Positions 1 to 8,421 of a stretch of DNA of 64,000 bases are shown piece after piece. The stretch covers positions 1-64,000 of the forward strand of contig CAJXRZ010000005.1 in NCBI GenBank assembly GCA_913060515.1, in the 5' to 3' direction. Origin of the DNA: an uncultured Pseudomonadota bacterium (GTDB taxonomy: Bacteria; Myxococcota_A; UBA796; CAJQPC01). The first letter of the stretch is position 1; every line of letters starts with the position of its first letter. The position numbers were made by a program, and so were the translations under genes. The notes under the pieces were generated by a model that was not told the DNA's origin, searched no databases, and worked only from the letters and a program-made list of their open reading frames with translations.

Positions 1-81
1 GGGCACCTCGTGACAGAGCACGCAGTCCCCCTCGCCGATGCACTGGCCGAGGGGGACTGCGTGCTCTGTCACGAGGTGCCC
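1..81. repeat. Perfect 34-bp inverted repeat at the left edge
   Basis: Bases 1-34 are the exact reverse complement of bases 48-81, separated by a 13-nt loop (35-47). The right arm encodes the first CxxCH haem site of the cytochrome gene in sensible coding sequence, so the left arm is the suspect copy. A perfect fold-back at the very end of a sequence is the usual signature of a chimeric read or assembly end. A genuine cruciform is possible but less likely inside a coding region. Confidence 0.9.
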
Positions 82-1164
82 GGTGTGGTGCAGGCCACCC
101 AAGTGGAGAGCTGCCAGAGCTGCCACGAGTGGATTCAGTCCGTCGCAGCAGATCCAGCGCGGCGTGCGGTCGCCTTGGAGAGCTTTCCCCTCTGGCCCAG
201 GTACGAGCAGACCGTTCACTCCTATGAGCAGGTGCCCAACCTCCAGGCCGCGATGGCGCGCTTGGAGCCGGAGTGGATCGCCGGCTACCTCAACGATCCC
301 CATGACCTGCGCCCTCACCTGGACGAGACCATGCCGCGCATGGACCTCTCTGAGGGGGAGTTGACCGCGATCGCCCTGTGGTTCTCAGAGTCCCGGGCCC
401 CCGAGCCGAAGTCTCCTGCGCCCAGCATCGACAACCTGGCCGCAGGCGAGGCCCTGTTCACCGAGCGCGGCTGCACCGCCTGTCACACCCTGGGCGGGCG
501 CTTCACCGCGGGCATCCCCCTCGCACCAGATCTGGCCCACACCCGGGATCGCATGGCCCCTGGTCTGATCGCTGCCTGGATCCAAGACCCCAAGGGCGTC
601 TCGGAGCACGCCACCATGCCTGCGATGGGTGTGAGCTGGGAGGAGGCCCTTCAGCTCAGGGACTTCATCTTGCTGGCCGATCTGCAGCAGACGGTGGCCT
701 CGGATGCGCCGAGCCTCCCTGAGCCCGCTGAAGGGAGCGTCTCCTGGGAGCAGGTGAACGACCGTGTGTTCGGACGGATCTGCGCCCACTGCCACATGAA
801 GCCGGACTGGAATGAAGGCCGGGCTGGGCCCGGAAACGCCGGGGGCTTTGGATGGGAGGCCACGGGCATTGAGCTGCAGAGCTGTGAGAGCGTCGCGGCC
901 CTGTCCGAGCGAATCCCGGACACCTTGGCGCGACGGAACCAGGAGCTGGCCCGGGACCACCTCTCTCCGGGGCAAGCCCCCGCCGAGTTGACCCGTCCCG
1001 AGCGCCCAGGAATGCCGGTGGGCCTGCCCGCCATTCCTGACCCCGACATCGCGCTGGTTCTGGCTTGGATCGATCAAGGCAGCCCCTGTCCGCCGGCCGC
1101 CGAAGAGACCGCTGGGGAGACCAGCGGCGAGAGCACTGGCGCAGACGAGAAGCCTGAGGGTTAG
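1..1164 (+). CDS. Multihaem c-type cytochrome, 5' partial
   Basis: Exported electron carrier. Four haem-binding CxxCH motifs are visible: CVLCH and CQSCH near the N-terminus, CTACH at about nt 472 and CAHCH at about nt 781. The spacing suggests two to three cytochrome c domains; a Met-rich stretch between the second and third motifs could give axial ligands. The C-terminal tail is rich in Glu, Thr and Gly. The frame is open to base 1, so the real N-terminus and signal peptide are missing. The first ten or so codons lie in the left arm of the edge inverted repeat and are probably artefactual; a GTG at base 10 is the first possible start in the window. The product is periplasmic or outer-membrane associated by family. 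Its partner is unknown. Confidence 0.85.
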   Translation, partial: GHLVTEHAVPLADALAEGDCVLCHEVPGVVQATQVESCQSCHEWIQSVAADPARRAVALESFPLWPRYEQTVHSYEQVPNLQAAMARLEPEWIAGYLNDPHDLRPHLDETMPRMDLSEGELTAIALWFSESRAPEPKSPAPSIDNLAAGEALFTERGCTACHTLGGRFTAGIPLAPDLAHTRDRMAPGLIAAWIQDPKGVSEHATMPAMGVSWEEALQLRDFILLADLQQTVASDAPSLPEPAEGSVSWEQVNDRVFGRICAHCHMKPDWNEGRAGPGNAGGFGWEATGIELQSCESVAALSERIPDTLARRNQELARDHLSPGQAPAELTRPERPGMPVGLPAIPDPDIALVLAWIDQGSPCPPAAEETAGETSGESTGADEKPEG

Positions 1165-1174
1165 GCTGGCGGGG

Positions 1175-3361
1175 ATGCTCACCACCCTCTCCCTTCATGC
1201 CCTGCTCCTGTCCTGTGCTCCTGACGGTCCAAGCTTTGGCCTGCCGCGCACGGACGAGGACCCCAGGACCCTGGTCTTCAACAACGCCACGGAGCCGGAG
1301 TACCTGGACCCCACACAGGCCACCGGACACCCCGACGGGCGCATCATCGGCGAGCTCTTCGACGGCTTGACCGAGTACGACCCGGTCGACCTGAGCCCGG
1401 TGCCGAGCCACGCCTTGAGTTGGGAGCAACATCCCGATGGCCGCGGCTACACCTTCCACCTGCGGAAGGATGCCGTCTGGAGCGATGGAGAGCCGGTGAC
1501 CAGCGCCGACTACCTCTGGAGCTGGGAGCACGTCGTCAATCCGGTGTATTTGGCGCGCTATGCCCAGCAGCTCTACCTGGTGGAGCGCGGACAGGAGTAC
1601 AACGGCAACCGGGTGATGCTGCTCACCAAGGCCCAGGGCCCCTTCGCTGCAGGGGCACACCTTCTGGCGACCTCCAACAACCTGGTGCGCCTCACCGAGG
1701 ATGTGCAGGTGGATGGCGTGGACGTCCGCAACGGGGCCTCCCTGCTTGTTCTGGAGAGAGAGGAGGCCCGCCTCAAGCTTCAGGTTCGCCCGGCTTGCCC
1801 GGATCTTGGGGACCTTTCCCTGCTCCTGGAGTGCACCGGGGAGACCCGCGAGGGCTGGGTGGCGGCCGAGCTCACCGAGGCCAGCTGGCCCGTGATCAAC
1901 AGCCGGGTGCTCAAGGCGCCGGCGACTCTGGAAGACGACGAAGGCAAGGCAGTCGCCCGTCTGGAACGTGGAGACAGCGTCACGCTGCTCCAGACCCAGG
2001 AGCAGCACTCCAAGGTCTTCTATGGGCAAGAGGAGAAGACCGGCTGGGTGCTCTCCGCGACCCTGACCGACCCCCGCGGCGGACTCATTCGCTACGAGGT
2101 GGAGCAGCTCCCCGACGTGGACTTCACCGGCGCGCTGCCAGAGGCGGTCGAAGAAGGCCTCGAGGAGGAGATCGCTGTCCCTCCGCCCGTGGGCAGCGTG
2201 ACCTTGGGCGCGGTTCGCTCCGATGCCGAGTTGCTGGGCCTGCGGGCGCCTGACCCACACACGCTCATCGTGCGGCTCAAGGCCGTGGCCCCCTACTTCC
2301 TTCAGCTGACCTCACACACCACGCTCCGTGCGGTGCCGAAGCAAGCGTGGGAAGCCCACGGCGCACGCTGGACCCGGGTCGAGAACATCGTCACCAGCGG
2401 CCCCTTTCTGCTCCAAGAGCACGTGGTGCGAGACAAGTTCGTCCTGGTGAAGAACCCCCAGTGGTGGGGCGCTGAGGACCTGAAGTTGGACCAGGTCATC
2501 GCCTACAGCATCGACAACTTCAACACCTCCGCCAACCTGTACCGGGCCGGCTACACCGACTTGGTCGTCGCCAACGACCTGCCGGTCAGCTTCTTGCCCC
2601 TGCTGCAGGACAAGGATGACTTCAACTCCAGTCCGGCCCTGAGCGTGTACCTGTACCGCTTCAACACGGACCAGGCGCCCTTCGACGATGTGCGCGTACG
2701 ACAGGCCCTGGCGTTGGCCATCAACAAGCAAGACATCGTGCAGGTGCGCAAGGTCGGAGAGCTGCCGGCTACCCACCTCGTGCCGCCCGGGCTGCCTGGC
2801 TACGAGGGCCCAGAAGGGCTCCCATTCGACCCGGAGCGTGCCCGCGCCCTGCTCGCTGAGGCTGGCTACCCCGGCGGCGAGGGCTTCCCCCCCTTCACCA
2901 TCCTCTACAACACCCAGGAGTCCCACAAGCTGGTCGCCGCGGTCATTCAGGCCCAGTGGAAAGAGCACTTGGGCATCGAGGTGGAGCTGGAGAACCGGGA
3001 GTGGAAGACCTACCTAAAGGCGGTCAACAGCGGCGAGTACAACGTGGCCCGCGGCGGTTGGATCGGCGACTACCTGGACCCCACCACCTTCCTGGACATG
3101 TGGATCGAAGATGGGGGCAACAACAACACGGGGTGGAGTGATCCAGCCTACGACGCCCTCTTGGCCCAGGCCTCCAGAGAGCCGGACGTGGCCGAACGGG
3201 CCCGAATCCTTGGCGAAGCCGAGGCCATGCTGAACGAGCAGGTCCCCTTCGTGCCTCTGTATTGGTACGTCTGGTACGACCTGACCCAGCCGGACGTGAA
3301 GGGCGTGCACCCCAACCTCCTGGACCAACACCCCCTGCGTTTTGTGAGCATAGAACGATGA
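1175..3361 (+). CDS. Peptide ABC transporter substrate-binding lipoprotein with inserted SH3-like domains
   Basis: Family 5 extracellular solute-binding protein (OppA/DppA type), 728 aa, longer than the usual 530-600. The start ATG gives a short lipoprotein signal, MLTTLSLHALLLSC, with Cys14 as lipid anchor and no upstream start. The fold is recognisable on both sides (YTFHLRKDAVWSDGEPVTSADY early; a C-terminal lobe with YLDPTTFLDMW). Residues about 168-300 are foreign to the family and look like two tandem bacterial SH3-like modules, each ending in a GWV-x3-LT motif (EGWVAAELTEA, TGWVLSATLTD). It is the first gene of the importer operon and overlaps the next gene by ATGA. It presumably delivers peptides to the permeases, while the SH3-like part may bind cell wall or peptide. 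The insert reading is inference. Confidence 0.9.
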   Translation: MLTTLSLHALLLSCAPDGPSFGLPRTDEDPRTLVFNNATEPEYLDPTQATGHPDGRIIGELFDGLTEYDPVDLSPVPSHALSWEQHPDGRGYTFHLRKDAVWSDGEPVTSADYLWSWEHVVNPVYLARYAQQLYLVERGQEYNGNRVMLLTKAQGPFAAGAHLLATSNNLVRLTEDVQVDGVDVRNGASLLVLEREEARLKLQVRPACPDLGDLSLLLECTGETREGWVAAELTEASWPVINSRVLKAPATLEDDEGKAVARLERGDSVTLLQTQEQHSKVFYGQEEKTGWVLSATLTDPRGGLIRYEVEQLPDVDFTGALPEAVEEGLEEEIAVPPPVGSVTLGAVRSDAELLGLRAPDPHTLIVRLKAVAPYFLQLTSHTTLRAVPKQAWEAHGARWTRVENIVTSGPFLLQEHVVRDKFVLVKNPQWWGAEDLKLDQVIAYSIDNFNTSANLYRAGYTDLVVANDLPVSFLPLLQDKDDFNSSPALSVYLYRFNTDQAPFDDVRVRQALALAINKQDIVQVRKVGELPATHLVPPGLPGYEGPEGLPFDPERARALLAEAGYPGGEGFPPFTILYNTQESHKLVAAVIQAQWKEHLGIEVELENREWKTYLKAVNSGEYNVARGGWIGDYLDPTTFLDMWIEDGGNNNTGWSDPAYDALLAQASREPDVAERARILGEAEAMLNEQVPFVPLYWYVWYDLTQPDVKGVHPNLLDQHPLRFVSIER

Positions 3362-4548
3362 TTTGGTTGATCCTGCTGGCTTGCAGACGAGATGTGGCCC
3401 CGACGGACAGCGACACGGACACCGGCGCCGTCGACACCAACGTTGAGAAGCCTCAATGCATCCTCAAAGAGAACGGCCAACGCCTCTCCATCACCAGCGC
3501 CCTGGATGGCGCCCAGCTCTTCATCGCGGCTGACTTGATGGCGCAGGGGCCGCAGATGCCTGTGGCCGTGGTGCAAGGCGGCTTCTCCGGAGAGCAGGTC
3601 CCAGCACGAAACAGCAGCATCCTGAACACAGGCGGTGGGCACGTTCAGGTCCACGTGGACTTGCCCGGCTCCGACTCCGCCGCGGCGAGCCGGGACTACT
3701 ACGGTGCGGACTCCCGCGTCAGCGTGGCAGAGCTGCTCCGGTACACCGCCAGTCTGCGCGAGGACGACGAGGGCTGCCTGCTCTCGGACCGCATCCAGAC
3801 CCGGGACGAGCTCATCTTGGTCGGCCTGAGCAACGGCGGGAACTTGGCGGTGAGTACCTTGGTGGACAGCACCTTGGACCTGCCCCCAGTGGATGCCCTC
3901 GTGTTGTGGGAGACCCCCTCCTCCGCTCCCTTTGCGCTCACGGAGTACCACCGCCCTGAGCTGGGTGACTGCACTCTGGGAGCGACCCTCCGCTGCGAGA
4001 TGGACTACTCGCAGCTTCGTTGGGCAGCGGGGCAGGCCTACCTGGACCGCAACGGGAGCGGCGATCTGGATCCGGACGAGCCCTCCTGGGCGGGCCTAAA
4101 CCCCAGCATCGGCCAGCTCTTCTCTCCGGAGATGCGCACCCTGCTCGGTGACGAGAAGGGTTTGGCGAGTCAGTCTGACACCGTGGCCTTCTGGGAGCGG
4201 CGCGAGGCCGCCAGCTTGGTGACCGAGCTGGCTGCGGCCTACCCTTCGCTGAAGACCATGATCGTTGCGGGTACGGACGACCACGTTCAAGACATCGAGG
4301 GATCTCCCCACGTGATGGGACTGGCCATGGGCTTTGTGCGCCAAGGCCTCTGGGTCCGCCTGAACCCCGATTCTGTCTATTCGGGCCTTGGCGTAGAGAA
4401 TGATGCCCAGGTCCCCATCGGCTTCGACAGCACAAATGTGCTGCTCAACGGAAGCACCAACATCGCGACGGTGAGCGGCGGCGTACACGAGATGGTGGAT
4501 CGAGTGAGCGCCCAGGACTGGTCCACAGACTTAGATGAGCGCCTGTGA
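3358..4548 (+). CDS. Hydrolase-like lipoprotein inside the peptide importer operon
   Basis: 396-aa lipoprotein. The start at 3358 overlaps the preceding stop (ATGA), giving the very short signal MIWLILLAC with Cys9 as anchor, followed by an Asp/Thr linker (TDSDTDTGAVDT). The central part has an alpha/beta-hydrolase nucleophile elbow, LVGLSNGGN, with Ser158 as likely nucleophile after a beta strand. Later segments (MIVAGTDDHVQD, a His-containing C-terminus) could supply the acid and His. No closer family is recognised. It overlaps the next gene by GTGA, so it is translationally coupled between binding protein and permease. This suggests it processes the imported substrate (peptidase or esterase) outside the cytoplasmic membrane. 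An upstream in-frame start exists but would not give a signal peptide. Confidence 0.75.
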   Translation: MIWLILLACRRDVAPTDSDTDTGAVDTNVEKPQCILKENGQRLSITSALDGAQLFIAADLMAQGPQMPVAVVQGGFSGEQVPARNSSILNTGGGHVQVHVDLPGSDSAAASRDYYGADSRVSVAELLRYTASLREDDEGCLLSDRIQTRDELILVGLSNGGNLAVSTLVDSTLDLPPVDALVLWETPSSAPFALTEYHRPELGDCTLGATLRCEMDYSQLRWAAGQAYLDRNGSGDLDPDEPSWAGLNPSIGQLFSPEMRTLLGDEKGLASQSDTVAFWERREAASLVTELAAAYPSLKTMIVAGTDDHVQDIEGSPHVMGLAMGFVRQGLWVRLNPDSVYSGLGVENDAQVPIGFDSTNVLLNGSTNIATVSGGVHEMVDRVSAQDWSTDLDERL

Positions 4549-5459
4549 GCTCCTTCATTCTAAAGCGCCTGTTGGCCATCCTCCCGCTTGTGCTCTTGCT
4601 GGCCCTGGGTACCTTCCTGCTCTTGCAGCTGGCTCCCGGTGGCCCCTTCGATGCAGAGCGGAACTTCCCCCCGGAGATCCAGCGCCAGCTTGAAGCACGC
4701 TTTGCGCTGGATCAGCCCTGGCACATCCAGTTCCGCATGTACATCGTCGGCCTGCTCGACGGCACCTTGCCCAGCATGAAACGTCCAGGCCTGACCGTCG
4801 GCGAGCTGATCGGCAGCTCCTTTCCCGTCAGCGCAACTCTGGGCAGCCTCAGCCTGCTCTTCGCTCTGGTTCTGGGGGTCAGCTCAGGCATCATCGGCGC
4901 CATTCGTCAGAACTCGGTCTGGGACTGGACCACCATGGGCATCGCCCTGGTCGGCATCTCGGTGCCCAACTTCGTGCTCGGCCCGCTCCTGATCGCAGTC
5001 TTCGCCCTGGGTCTGGGTTGGCTGCCGCCAGCCCGTTGGGATGGTTTGGCGACCATGATTCTGCCCAGCATTACCTTGGGCTTGGCCTATGCCGCCTACA
5101 TCGCACGCCTGACACGGGCCGGCATGCTCGAGGTCATCCGCACCGACTACATCCGCACCGCGAGAGCCAAGGGCCTGAGTGAGTGGACCATCGTGGTGCG
5201 CCACGCCCTTCGCGGCGCCATCCTGCCTGTGGTGACCTTCCTGGGGCCCGCTACGGCGCGCATCCTGACAGGCACCGTGGTCATTGAGAAGGTCTTCCAG
5301 GTGCCCGGCTTGGGCTACTACTTCGTGCAGTCTGCCTTGGACCGCGACTACTCCATGGTTCTGGGGGTGGTCTGCTTTTACAGCGGCCTGCTGATGCTGA
5401 TGAACCTGGCGGTAGACGTGGCCTACACATGGCTGGATCCAAGGGTGAAGGTGGCATGA
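4545..5459 (+). CDS. Peptide ABC transporter permease, DppB/OppB type
   Basis: 304-aa inner-membrane permease with the DppB/OppB layout. It has an N-terminal TM (LLAILPLVLLLALGTFLLLQLAPGG is the family opening), a periplasmic loop, then five more hydrophobic helices. The cytoplasmic EAA loop is present near residues 205-230 (ARAKGLSEWTIVVRHALRGA). The C-terminus ends in YTWLDPRVKV, typical of the family. The GTG start overlaps the preceding stop by 4 nt, and the stop overlaps dppC by 4 nt. It pairs with the next permease to form the channel. Confidence 0.93.
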   Translation: MSSFILKRLLAILPLVLLLALGTFLLLQLAPGGPFDAERNFPPEIQRQLEARFALDQPWHIQFRMYIVGLLDGTLPSMKRPGLTVGELIGSSFPVSATLGSLSLLFALVLGVSSGIIGAIRQNSVWDWTTMGIALVGISVPNFVLGPLLIAVFALGLGWLPPARWDGLATMILPSITLGLAYAAYIARLTRAGMLEVIRTDYIRTARAKGLSEWTIVVRHALRGAILPVVTFLGPATARILTGTVVIEKVFQVPGLGYYFVQSALDRDYSMVLGVVCFYSGLLMLMNLAVDVAYTWLDPRVKVA

Positions 5460-6379
5460 GCACCACAGTCCAACAAGAACAAGAGCTGGTCGCCGGGACC
5501 TCCCTCTCTCAAGACGCTTGGCGTCGCCTCAAGCGAAACCGCATCGCGCTGGTCTCCGGCGTGGTCGTCAGCGCCGTGGTGCTCTTCTGCAGCCTGGGAC
5601 CGCTCATCGCTGGGCTCTTTGGCCTGAGCTACGAGATCCAGGACATCGCCCTGGGTGCCGCAGCCCCCTCCTGGGCGCACCCCTTTGGCACCGATGACTT
5701 GGGGCGCGACGTGATGGTGCGAACCATGCATGGCGGCCGCGTCAGCCTGCTCGTCGCTGCGGTGGCCACCACGGTCTCGCTCTTTGTCGGCACCACCTAC
5801 GGGGCCATCTCTGGCTTCGTAGGCGGGCGCCTCGACAACGTGATGATGCGCTTCGTCGACCTGGCCATGTCCACCCCCTACCTGCTGCTCGTCATCGTGC
5901 TCATGGCGGTCATCCCGCCCACCTCCATCCAGATCGGCAACCTGGACGGCAGCTTCGTGATGATGTTCGCAGCCTTGGGCTTGGTGAGCTGGCTGGTCTT
6001 GGCCCGCATCGTTCGCGGACAGGTGCTCTCCCTCAAGGAGCTGGAGTTCGTTGAGGCGGCCCGCGCCATCGGCGTCTCGCCCATGCGCATTCTCTTCCGG
6101 CACATCGTGCCCAACACCCTGGGCCCAGTCATCGTCTACTCCTCCCTGACCATCCCTTCCGTGATGCTCTCCGAGGCCTTCCTGAGCTTCTTGGGCTTGG
6201 GCATTCGGGAGCCTCAAGCGAGCTGGGGCACCTTGGTCAACGATGGGGCCAACGCGATGGTGGTCTACCCCTGGCTGCTGATTTTCCCAGGTGGCGTGAT
6301 GACCCTGACCCTCTTCTGTTTGAACTTCCTGGGAGACGGCCTGCGGGATGCGCTGGACCCCAAGGGCCAGGTGGACTGA
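5456..6379 (+). CDS. Peptide ABC transporter permease, DppC/OppC type
   Basis: 307-aa second permease subunit. The ATG at 5456 overlaps the dppB stop as ATGA; an earlier in-frame ATG at 5429 lies inside dppB and is less likely. The N-terminal segment SQDAWRRLKRNRIALVSG is the OppC N-domain with its first TM. The motif FGTDDLGRDVMVR is the conserved periplasmic signature, and the EAA loop AARAIGVSPMRILFRHIVPN precedes the last helices. The C-terminal SFLGLGIREPQASWG is also diagnostic. Its stop overlaps the next ATG by one base (TGATG). Confidence 0.93.
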   Translation: MSTTVQQEQELVAGTSLSQDAWRRLKRNRIALVSGVVVSAVVLFCSLGPLIAGLFGLSYEIQDIALGAAAPSWAHPFGTDDLGRDVMVRTMHGGRVSLLVAAVATTVSLFVGTTYGAISGFVGGRLDNVMMRFVDLAMSTPYLLLVIVLMAVIPPTSIQIGNLDGSFVMMFAALGLVSWLVLARIVRGQVLSLKELEFVEAARAIGVSPMRILFRHIVPNTLGPVIVYSSLTIPSVMLSEAFLSFLGLGIREPQASWGTLVNDGANAMVVYPWLLIFPGGVMTLTLFCLNFLGDGLRDALDPKGQVD

Positions 6380-7341
6380 TGCCTCTGCTCTCCGTCAAGG
6401 GGCTGCGCACCCACTTCCATACCGAGCACGGCGTGGTCAAAGCCGTCGACGGCGTCAGCTTCGATCTGGAGCCTGGAGAGATCCTGGGCCTGGTCGGGGA
6501 ATCTGGCTCCGGAAAGTCGGTCACCAACCTGAGCATCTTGCGTTTGGTTCCCGAACCTCCTGGGGTCTACGCCGGGGGTGAGATCCTCTTTGAGGGCCAG
6601 GACGTCCTCAAGATGGACCGCTCCACCATCCGTGCGCTGCGGGGGCATCGCATCGCGATGATCTTCCAGGACCCCATGACCTCGCTGAACCCCACCTTGC
6701 GGATCGGTCGGCAGATCACAGAGGTCCTGGAGCTGCACCTCAAGCTCAGCTCAAAGCTGGCCCGCAAGCGCGCCATCGAGCTGCTTGAGAAAGTGGGCAT
6801 CCCCGGCCCCGCCGAGCGCATCGACCAGTACCCCCATGAACTCAGCGGTGGCATGCGTCAGCGCGTGGTCATCGCCATGGCCCTGGCTTGTGAGCCCACG
6901 CTGCTGCTGGCAGATGAGCCCACCACTGCGCTGGATGTGACCATCCAAGCCCAGATCCTGGAGCTGATTCAGGCCCTCGCCAAAGAGACCGGCACCGCGG
7001 TTGTCTTGGTGACCCACGATTTGGGCGTTGTGGCTGGCGTGGCAGACAAGGTGGCCGTGATGTACGGCGGGCGCATCGTGGAGAAGGGACCCGTCGTGGA
7101 GCTCTACCAGAACCCCCAGCATCCCTACACCCGTGGACTTCTGGCCAGCGTGCCGCGCCTGGACACCCGCGGTCCCTTGGTGCCTATCCCCGGCATGCCG
7201 CCGAACTTGGCCAACATGGGCCAGGGCTGTGCCTTTGCGCCCCGCTGTCCTCTGGCGGATGAGAAGTGCGCGGTCTACCCCGAGTGGCAAGGCTCCCCAA
7301 CGCGCGGGGCGGCCTGTTGGCGTCCGGGGAGCTCCCAATGA
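6379..7341 (+). CDS. Peptide ABC transporter ATPase, DppD/OppD type
   Basis: 320-aa cytoplasmic ATPase. Walker A GESGSGKS is at about residues 40-47, the ABC signature LSGGMRQRV near 155, Walker [13 protein letters not shown] follows, and the switch His lies in [10 protein letters not shown]. The C-terminal oligopeptide/dipeptide transporter extension carries the Cys cluster [14 protein letters not shown], which binds an Fe-S cluster in some members. It sits in the operon with 1-nt and 4-nt overlaps to its neighbours and would form a heterodimer with the next ATPase. Confidence 0.95.
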   Translation: MPLLSVKGLRTHFHTEHGVVKAVDGVSFDLEPGEILGLVGESGSGKSVTNLSILRLVPEPPGVYAGGEILFEGQDVLKMDRSTIRALRGHRIAMIFQDPMTSLNPTLRIGRQITEVLELHLKLSSKLARKRAIELLEKVGIPGPAERIDQYPHELSGGMRQRVVIAMALACEPTLLLADEPTTALDVTIQAQILELIQALAKETGTAVVLVTHDLGVVAGVADKVAVMYGGRIVEKGPVVELYQNPQHPYTRGLLASVPRLDTRGPLVPIPGMPPNLANMGQGCAFAPRCPLADEKCAVYPEWQGSPTRGAACWRPGSSQ

Positions 7342-8336
7342 CCCCCCTCCTCAAGGTCCAAGACCTCAAGGTGCACTTCCCGGTCTACGACACGGGCTTC
7401 TTCCGGCGCCAGAGCGGCTCGGTGAAGGCCGTCGATGGTCTGAGCTTCGAGCTGCACAAGGGCGAGATCTTGGGCCTGGTCGGTGAGTCTGGCTGTGGAA
7501 AGAGCACCACGGGTCGCTCGGTCCTGCATCTGATTCCCCCCACTTCAGGCTCGGTGCAGTTCAAGGGTCAGGAGCTGGACAACTTGAGCCGGTCCGAGAT
7601 GCGGGCGATGCGCAAGAAGATGCAGATCATCTTCCAGGATCCCTACGCCAGCCTGAACCCCCGCATGACCATCGGCGACATCATCGCCGAGCCCTTGATC
7701 ACCCACGGTCTGACCCAAGGCGCAAAGGCCACCCAAGCCAAGGTACAGGAGTTGATGCAGACCTGCGGTTTGGACCCGCGCTTCGTGCGTCGCTATCCAC
7801 ACGAGTTCAGCGGTGGCCAGCGGCAGCGAATCGGCATCGCGCGGGCGCTGGCCAGCGAGCCGGAGCTCATCGTCTGTGACGAGCCCATCTCTGCCTTGGA
7901 CGTGAGCATTCAGGCTCAGATCCTGAACCTGCTCAAGGAGCTGGCGCGGGAAAAGCAGCTCTCCTACCTCTTCATCGCCCATGACCTGAGCGCGGTGAGG
8001 CACCTCTGCGACCGCATCGCGGTGATGTACCTGGGACGCATCGTGGAGATCGGCAGCTACGACCAGATCTGCGATACGCCGCAGCACCCCTACACCCGGG
8101 CCTTGGTCTCCGCGGTCCCCATGCCGGACCCCATCGCCGAGCGCAGCCGCAACCGGGTGGTGCTCACCGGTGAGGTCCCCTCCCCTTTGAGTCCGCCCTC
8201 TGGGTGCCACTTCCATCCGCGCTGCCCCGTCGCGCAGGAGGGTCGCTGTGCCACCGAGGACCCGGAGCTGAAGGACTGGGGAGATGGTCGGCAGGGCGCC
8301 TGTCACTTCCCCCACAAGGGCGCCGACTCAGCTTGA
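7338..8336 (+). CDS. Peptide ABC transporter ATPase, DppF/OppF type
   Basis: 332-aa partner ATPase. The ATG at 7338 overlaps the dppD stop (ATGA); a longer in-frame version beginning inside dppD is rejected. Walker A GESGCGKST is near residue 50, the signature FSGGQRQRIGIARAL near 165, Walker B LIVCDEPISALDVS follows. A C-terminal Cys motif CHFHPRCPVAQEGRC ends the protein. The insertion FPVYDTGFFRRQSG after the first strand is characteristic of DppF/OppF. It is the last gene of the operon and is followed by a hairpin at 8373-8395. Confidence 0.95.
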   Translation: MTPLLKVQDLKVHFPVYDTGFFRRQSGSVKAVDGLSFELHKGEILGLVGESGCGKSTTGRSVLHLIPPTSGSVQFKGQELDNLSRSEMRAMRKKMQIIFQDPYASLNPRMTIGDIIAEPLITHGLTQGAKATQAKVQELMQTCGLDPRFVRRYPHEFSGGQRQRIGIARALASEPELIVCDEPISALDVSIQAQILNLLKELAREKQLSYLFIAHDLSAVRHLCDRIAVMYLGRIVEIGSYDQICDTPQHPYTRALVSAVPMPDPIAERSRNRVVLTGEVPSPLSPPSGCHFHPRCPVAQEGRCATEDPELKDWGDGRQGACHFPHKGADSA

Positions 8337-8372
8337 GTACGGCAAGTCCGGCTGCGCCATACAAGTGGCTTT

Positions 8373-8395
8373 GTACCGGCCCGATGGGCTGGTAC
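8373..8395 (+). terminator. Hairpin after the peptide importer operon
   Basis: Ten-base arms GTACCGGCCC and GGGCTGGTAC (one G-U pair) flank a 3-nt loop, 37 bases after the dppF stop. The following TGTTGCTCT is only moderately T-rich, so it could be a weak intrinsic terminator or an RNA 3'-end stabiliser. It also lies in the leader of the next lipoprotein gene. Confidence 0.45.
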
Positions 8396-8421
8396 TGTTG
8401 CTCTGGCAGGAAGGAGTTCCA

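Noticed and set aside
665-2260. A 531-codon open frame on the minus strand
   Set aside because: Overlaps the cytochrome and OppA-type genes in antisense and lacks recognisable motifs.
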